Program-made: the position numbers and the translations under genes
NCBI GenBank assembly: GCA_033980235.1
Contig: CM067079.1
Coordinates: forward strand, 26,554,658-26,618,657
Length of the DNA stretch: 64,000 nt
Origin: Diadema setosum
Lineage: Eukaryota; Echinodermata; Echinoidea; Diadematoida; Diadematidae
Direction: 5' to 3'
Shown here: one piece after another, positions 53,201-62,200 of the stretch
Position numbering within the stretch: the first letter of the stretch is position 1
Layout of the letters: each line of letters opens with the position of its first letter
Notes under the pieces: generated by a model
What the model saw: only the letters and a program-made list of their open reading frames with translations
What the model was told of the DNA's origin: nothing
Database searches by the model: none

Positions 53201-56200
53201 TTTTAAAGGGATTGTGTAGTTTTGGTTGAAATGGGGATTGAGGTTTTAACTTTTTACAAGATAATCAGATATCACTTATATGAAATATAAAAAAAAAATA
53301 CAATTCCATGAGGAATTAGAACTATTTGATGAAAATCGGTTTTGAATTGGCTGAAATATCAAAAAACAAAGCAGTCCTAATAAAAGATGGGTCTTACCTT
53401 TTATTAGGACCGTTTTACTTAATTGTTTTTTGATATCTCAGCCATTGATTTTTATAAAATAAACTTTTAATTCCTCATGGAATTGTATGCCTTTTAATAT
53501 TTCATTGAAGTGGGTTATGATTTTTGTCCCCGCCGAACGAGTTCGAGCAGGGGACTATGAAACGGGCTCCGTACGTGTGTGTGTCCGTGTGTCCGTCCGT
53601 CCGTCCGTCCGTGTGTCCGTCCGTGTGTCCGTGTGTGCGTCCGTGTGTGATCAAAATCTTCAATTTGCTACTTCTCTGTCATTTATGAGCCAATTTTGAT
53701 TCTGTTTGCTTTGTATGATAGCACTACATGGGAGCTTTGAAACTTCTACACAGAATTTCAGTCGTGACCTTTGACCTTGACCTTTGACCTATATTGTACA
53801 TTTTGCTACAAAATGCTACTCCTTCGCCATTTCTAACCCGATTTCGATTTCGTTTGCTTTATGTGATGGCACTAGGTGAGGGCTTCAAAACTTCTACACA
53901 GAATTTTGACCTTTGACTTCTTTGACCTTTGACCTTGATTTTTTGACCTATATTGTACATTTTGCTACAAAATGCTACTCCTTCGCCATTTTTAACCCGA
54001 TTTCGATTCCGTTTGCTTTATGTGATGGCACTAGGTGAGGGCTTCAAAACTTCTACACAGAATTTTGACCTTTGACTTCTTTGACCTTTGACCTTGATTT
54101 TTGACCTATATTGTACATTTTGCTACGAAATGCTACTCCTTCGCCATTTTTAACCCGATTTCAATTCCGTTTGCTTTTTATGATGGCACTAGTTGAGGGC
54201 TTCAAAACTTCTACACAGAATTTTGACCTTTGACTTCTTTGACCTTTGACCTTGATTTTTGACCTATATTGTGCATTTTGCTACAGAATGCTACTTTTTC
54301 GCCATTTCTAACCCGATTTCGATTCCGTTTGCTTTATGTGATAGCACTAGGTGAGGGCTTCAAAACTTCTACACAGAATTTTGACCTTTGTCTTCTTTGA
54401 CCTTTGACCTTGATTTTTGACCTATATTGTACATTGGCTACAAAATGCTACTCCTTCGCCATTTCTAACCCAATTTCGATTCCATTTGCTTTATGTGATG
54501 GCACTAGGTGAGGGCTTCAAAACTTCTACACAGAATTTTGACCTTTGACTTCTTTGACCTTTGACCTTGATTTTTTACCTATATTGCACATTTTGTTACA
54601 AAATGCTACTTCCGGCGGGGACATATGTTACGCACCGCGTAATTTCTACTTTTCCTTGTTTTGCAAAGAGTTAAAACTTCAATCCCCATTTCAACCAAAA
54701 CTATTATATCCCTTTAATGCTGTACATTTGGTACCTCTTTGCATTATTCAAATCTGGCTGGCATTTCATGAAGTATTTTGTCCGACAACTTTGTCGGAAA
54801 AATTTGCTCTCAGCCAATCAGATGCAAGGATTTCTGTAGCGTTTAACAGTTTGTCAGATTAAATATCTGACAAAAGGCTTCATGAAATGCCTTCCCCCCC
54901 CCCCCTCCCCGGCCTCAATGCGACTATTGACAAAAGTTAGATGTACTCTTCCCACTGATGATAAAGGTGCAAGACTATCTTTATCACCATCATTATTAAA
55001 ATAGCCTTCCCACCCAGGACTCCCAAATCAAGTGCATCTTCAGCACCATGATGAACCATTATCATTATTAAAATTCCCTTCCCACTCAGGACTCCCAAAT
55101 CAAGCGCATCTTCGGCACCATGATCAACCAGAAGCTGCAGGACTTTGAGGAGGACGTGAAGCCCATCGGCGACGTGGTCACCCAGGCAACGCTGGAGGTG
55201 TACCAGGGTGTGGTCCAGAAGTTCCTGCCTACCCCGGCCAAGATCCACTACCTCTTCAACCTGCGGGACATCTCCAAGGTCTTCCAGGGCATGCTGAGGG
55301 CCCACAAGGACTTCCATGACACCAAAGCAAGCATCACCAGGCTCTGGATCCACGAGTGCTTCAGGTTAGACCTTCCTATTAACCCATTGAGGACGGGCTG
55401 ATTTTGCTACAAGGTGCATTTCCCATAGACATCTGCTCGAGTATACTCGGGACTGGTGTTCGAAGGGTTAATCGCTGCTGCTTGTGTTTGCTAGCAATGC
55501 AGTCCCATTCTGGAAGACAAACTGCACTATTCAGGGACCCAAATATAGGCCTATTCCACATACCACATATTTTTTGCCATCAAATATTGAATTGCTTTGT
55601 TGTAAGGGTAAAGTTATTGAAAGTTGTTTTCTCTATTTTGCATATTTTTTGTTGGTTGTGGTGGGTTAACATTTCATTGCAACAGTTATTTTGCATTAAG
55701 CCTAGGACCTATTTGCAAAGTAATGGTGATTTCTTGATATGAAATTCTTCTTTTTAATGAATTTGAGTAGGACTTGATAAATTTTGATAGGCATGTAATC
55801 ACTTTACAGTTTCGTTTGCATGGTGTGATGTGCAGCATAATTTTATGCAAAGGAAGTGTGTAAACACACATTATGTGTATATCATACATCTTGTATCAAA
55901 GTTGTTATTGAAATTTATTCATTAAATTATTATTAACAGTAGATATTACATTGTTAATAGTGCTATTAATTGTGTGTCAGTAATACGTTCAAATATTTTG
56001 ATCAAGTCAAATTTCACAGGTAAGCGACCCCATCCATGCTAACTCTCCCAACCCCCTTTGAACAGATTGGAAACGAAAAAAACTATAATTTACTGGAAGA
56101 ATTTAACAACGCATTGCATTGTAACCACTGTGACCCATTCAAAACTAAGAATTTGACTCCCATCCACTAATATCATCCTCTTTCCTGATAATCTCTGCAG

Positions 56201-59200
56201 AGTTTACTCTGACCGTCTGGTGAACGATCAGGATGTGGAAGGATTCACTAACATCATCAGCGAGAAGCTCGGCAACCTCTTTGACCAAACCTTCCACAAC
56301 ATCTGTCCCAACAAGCAGCCTCCTATCTTTGGTGAGACCAGTGAGATGAAATGAAAAATCACTTGATGGCAGACAAAGTTAATAATATGGATACAGATAT
56401 CACAAGTCCGCACCAACTTACAATTGAGCGGCTGCCAAGATAACCTGCTGTCATTCAGCACATTGCATTTTTCTCCTTTACAGACACTCATCATTCCAAG
56501 CTAACAAGTCACACGTGTTCCAGATTTTTGCACATGGTTTTTCAGAGTGAACATTATGTAAATGCCCTTTCCACCAAGAGATTGATTTACAGCATTCTTG
56601 AAATTTCACCCATCTTTAGTGACAGCATGCCAGAATTCATTTCTTTGAATGTGAAGTGTCATATTTAATAAAGAATGACTAGTCATGAGACAAAATCTGT
56701 ATCATCTGAAGCAACATTGAAAATTTTTCTAAACAAAATTCTTTTTCAAAGGCTGTTTTTATCCACAAACAATAGCCTTACAGTGTTATTGTTTTTTGTT
56801 ATTTGTAGGGGGATACATGTATAAATGTTAGGTGAAGGGGCTGCCAGTATTTAATATCACGTGACCCTTGTAACCATCAGGTGACTACATGTCCCAGAGT
56901 GAGATTCCCATCTATGAGGACCTCCAGGAGTTCACTCCCCTCAAGAAGTTCATGGAGGATGCCTTGGAGGATTACAACACGACACCTGGAGTCATCTCCA
57001 TGGACCTGGTCCTCTTCAGGGATGCCATCGAACACAGTGAGTCTGACGCAGAAATAGCTCTTAGACCCTGGATAGGCATTACCTCTGCTGTAGTTGCAGA
57101 ATGCTTCAACACATTTCAGGGATGTCAGTTTTTAGACAAAAGCCTGAATTAATTCCCTGGTAGTATCAAAGTTCAGGCCCTTTTATGCAAAAGAAAAAAT
57201 GGTCCATTTTCTGACATAACAATGCTTTGTTGGATTGTATTCTACCAGCAAGTTAAAGGCAACTTTGATACTCTGGAAGTCACCTTAATTGATGACAAGT
57301 TTCTGGCAAGTTTTAATATATCTCAATTGTTTACCTGGATAAGAGAAAAACACCTTTTTTACCTACATTTGGAGTATGTTTTGCAACACTAACCGTTAAG
57401 TTTGATTTTCACTTTTTTTTTTACACAGTTGTTAGAATGAACTTCTTTTACGAACTGCACTTAAAGATTTGATGTTTGCATTGATAACAAAGATGCCCAA
57501 TAATCATTTATGATTATTAGTGACTATGAACAGTTTTGACTGTATAATTTTCAAAATTATGCAAGTATGAAAGACTTGTGGACGTTGTTTGAATGCATGG
57601 CGTGTGCTCTATCTTTCCTAGTTTCCCGAATCATTCGAGTCATAAGACAGCCCAGAGGGAACATGCTATTGGTCGGTATCGGTGGGAGTGGTCGCCAGTC
57701 TCTCACCCGATTGGCCGCGTCGATCTGTGAATACACCACCTTCCAGATCGAGGTCACCAGACACTACCGCATTACGGAATTCAGAGACGGTAAGCTGCCC
57801 TTTTAAGCTCTTGAAGATTTGAAATCACAAATCTTCCACTCCCCCCCCCCCCTAATGAAATGTAATGTAATATTCTAATCAGATTTGCTAAGGGCTGATT
57901 TTGATGACAAAGTTTCAAACAGATTTGCTGCTGGATAATGCAGTATTATGCTACTTTTCACTTGGTTTTACTTTTCCTCTACTGACGGGAACAAGAAGAA
58001 ACAAAAGTTATCACTCCAGGGCCCTGCTGCATGAAATGATAAAATCAAATGTAAGTCAGAAAATCAATCATAAGTCAGGTATCAGCAAATCGGAATTGAA
58101 TATTCGTAGACTTATGTTTGATTTCTGACATATATGTTTAATATCAACATGAAATGATAAAATCAAACATAAGTCATAAAATCAATCATAAGTCAGGTAT
58201 CAGCCAATCAGAATTGAATATTTGTAGACTTATGTTTGATTTCTGACATATGTTTAATATCAACATGAAATGATAAAATCAAACATAAGTCATAAATCAA
58301 TCATAAGTCAGGTATCAGCCAATCAGAATTTAATATTCGTAGACTTATGTTTGATTTCTGACATATGTTTAATATCAACTTCTATGCAACAGGGCCAAGA
58401 CATTTTCTTTTCAAGATTTTCCAAGTGTTTATTATTATGCAGACAATATAGATACAAAGTACTACTTTCCTATTATCTAATGTTCATATCTAAACTCTAA
58501 TGTCTCTGTCATTTACTTCCAGACTTGAAGCGGCTCTACAAGACGGCCGGTGTGGAGAACAAGCCCACCATCTTTCTCTTCAATGACACCCAAGTCATCG
58601 ACGAGTCCTTCCTGGAGGATATCAACAACATCCTGTCCAGCGGAGAGGTGCCCAACCTCTACAAGTCGGACGAGTTCGAGGAGGTGCGCACCGAGCTGGC
58701 CGAGCCCGCCAAGAAGGACGGTATCCAGGACACGCCGGAGAACATGTTCTCCTACTTCATTGATCGGGTGCGGGCCAACCTGCACGTGGTGCTCTGCATG
58801 AGCCCCGTTGGTGACCCATTCAGGTACGAGGCAAGGGAAGAAGGGGCATCATACATGTAGACGTGGCTTCCTGGCTGTCTCTTGTCTGTTGACCTTCTTT
58901 ATCGTACCCTAATTTTTTATTTATTTGGCGTAGAGTTTGGAACCCATTATGGCACATATAATGGAAAAAGAAAATATGAAACTGCAAGCGCTACTTAATT
59001 GAGATGGAGGATTTCCTGTGTTGTTGTTGAAAATATGTAGACAAAATTCAGTAGCTACACCTTCCATTCCTCTTGCATTATACTGCCATCTTTGTATTGC
59101 ATAGTTTGTTAGTTTTAGCAAAAAGCAGTCAACGCTCCTCCAAATGTAAACATAGGTGAGCCCTCATACTGTTTATCAGTAGATTGTGACAGAAAATATC

Positions 59201-62200
59201 GAGATTAAATAGGAGTTTGGATAATTAGGCTTTTGCAATAACCAACACAAACCATTAAATGTATTTCAAATATGAGATGTAACCTGAGAATGAATTTGTA
59301 AGTACCCTTTGATAACAATGATGCTGTGCTCTACTTTTTCTCCAGGAATCGCATCCGTATGTACCCAGCCTTTGTGAACTGTACCACCATTGACTGGTTC
59401 AGTGAGTGGCCCAAGGAAGCCCTTACTGAGGTGGCAGAGAAGTACCTTGAGTCCATCAATGTAGGCGAGAATGAGGAGGTAAGGCGCCATACTTCAATTG
59501 TCAATCTCTTCGTTGTATTGATGTCATTCTTCTTGTGGCACATTGTACCTGGTTGATATCATTTGCTGACTATTGCTAGTCACCTGGGGCGAACCATGAG
59601 GGGTCAGCATCATTCGCCCCATTTCTGGTTTGGGTAAATGTTGGACTGGATTAGCATCCTGCTCTTTGTGATAAATGAATGAACTGGATCTTTGAAGTGC
59701 ATGAGTTGCGATTCCCTCACACACTGGACTTCCACTTAATGTCCTATCCGGGGGACAGAGTGTTTTGCCTCTTACCTGAAGGTACAGTATGATTACACAC
59801 AACATTGCTAAGCTAGACTCAATAGGAATCAAACTCTTGTCAGTTGATGGCAAGGCAGACGTGCTACAAACTGATCCACATCACTACATTAACATCAGTT
59901 AGTATGATTTGATTTAAGCAGCTAGCTAGTAGTTTTCAATATGACATGAGGTCATCCACAGTCCACTCTGTCATTGAGTGCTAAGTTTTACGTCATGCAT
60001 TTAATTTTCTTCTTCTGCAAAATTGGCCGTTGGAACGTCATGGGTCAAAGAAGTCTTCTGCTCTTCCACATTGAATAATCAAAGAGTACTTAGAGAATTC
60101 AGTTGATTGGTGCAATTGGCAATGGAAACTGAGTTTAGGATAAAAGTACTGTGTATCAAAGGACTTTTTGGTTCATCCTGATGATGGTGCTCATTTGTCT
60201 GTGGAAAGAAATGTTGAATCCAGATGGTTGGTGCTCAGTTTGGTACAAACTGTAAAGGACTTCTGTGAATGACGAGTTGGAAATGGGTGTTCTGCCCGTA
60301 AATGGTAACAACCGTGGTCCCACCATAACAAACAGACAACAGGTATAGCTCAGGTTGAAATCATTGATGGTACAGTTGATGCAACTTTCCTGACTACCAG
60401 TCAGTCAGTCAGTTGCTTAGAAACAACTGACTGACTGGTACTACAAACCATGTCGAGCTGCACATGGTTGGTTATGATACTTGCAAACTCAAACCTGTAG
60501 GACTGCTGTTTGCTTCAAGGATGCTGCTGTCAATTTTGATATTCCACATCATATTATTTTTGTCCTTTTTTTTTTTCTGTTCGCAGCTGAAGCCAAACAT
60601 TGCCCAGATCTTCTGCACCATGCACCAATCCGTGGTCCAGAGCTCCAAACAGATGCTCTTTGAGCTGAAACGCCACAACTATGTCACTCCTACAAACTAC
60701 CTGGAGCTTGTTACAGGATATAAGACGTAAGACCAACTTTGAGCTATCCAAAAGTTCTTGACAAGTCACAGTGTGAAGAGAAAATGGTGTCATTAGTTAA
60801 TCAAATTTCTTAATTTCATATTGCATTTTTTTAAATTAAGTATGAAAGCATTTCTATTGCAGCAGAGCCCTTCAAATGTGAATCATATGAATCAACTTCA
60901 TATAGACAGACGTAAACTTTAAATCTCAGATGTGATTTCTCTATTAAAGGTAATACAATTATAGTGCAAAAAGGATAATAATGGAGGACACAATATGTAT
61001 AGGATAATTTCTAATAAAATGATCAGAAATTAATAATTTCATTGCTCGAGCATAATGTTACAGAAGAATTGTTGTTACCATGCACTGGTTATTAGACCTC
61101 ATAAAAGTCTGTTTTATTTCAAAGTACACTGTAGTGGATCTGAAACCTGTAATACACAAGAGATAAAATGACAACCTACTGAACCGTTTCCCAATTTCTC
61201 CGAACCTCTCTAGACTGCTGTACGAGAAGCGCAAGGAGCTCGGTGACGCGGCCAACAAGCTGAAGAACGGCCTGTCCAAGATCGATGACACCAGAGCCAA
61301 GGTGGAGGTCATGTCCGTAGAGCTGGAGGAGGCTAAGGTCAAGGTGGCCCAGTTTCAGAAGCAGTGTGAGGAATACCTAGTGGTCATCGTCCAGCAGAAG
61401 AGAGAAGCCGATGAGCAGCAAAAGGTCAGTTACCTTCTGGCCCTTCCGTCTCTTCAAAGTTCTATTTCCAAGCATTGTCAGTTTAGTTGGAGAAGTGGGA
61501 GAATACTAAGAAAATACTTCAGTGTGGATGTTGATACATATCGATATTGATACAGCGCACTCCCGTTATAACAAACACGGTTATAATGAAATTCCGGTCT
61601 CAACGAAGCAAAAATTCAGGCCGCAATATTATCCACTCTTTATTTTATTGTTCATTTGTTTGTTTATAACAAAATTTCGATATAACAAAAGAAAACTGTG
61701 GGTCCTGAGGACTTCGTTATAGCCAGAGTCCACTGTATATATATTGACATATTGAATTTTTCTTGTTACCTCTTGCATGTGAGTGTGTGTCCGTACGCAT
61801 ATTCATGCTAGGTTTGTTTACTTGACTCACTAGACATTATCTCTCTGTATGTTGGATTGGAGCAAAGGAGAATGTCAATACAAAGTTACAATGTTTTTGC
61901 AACTTGCCGCGTGAAACGTGTAACATGTTGGCACACACAGTCATGTTAGCAACAGTCTGGCACTAAAATTTCTTGATGCTCACATAACTCACTATAACAC
62001 ATAGCAGTCTATTTATTACCGGTAGTTTCTAACCCAGAATGACTGTAGCTTTTGATATTGATGGTCTTTCTGCTACTTTTCCAGCATATGTGATGGCAGA
62101 GAAGTGCATACCATTAAAATCTTGTCACTGGAGTGTGCCGTGTTTGCATGAGTGTCTTGGGTGTAGAAGTTGATATGCAACATTCTGTTTTGTTCTGTAT

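Noticed and set aside
55018..55068. Upstream copy of the exon 48 start as the true acceptor
   Set aside because: It leads to TAA after 17 codons and carries substitutions at conserved positions; the copy at 55090 stays open and matches the family.
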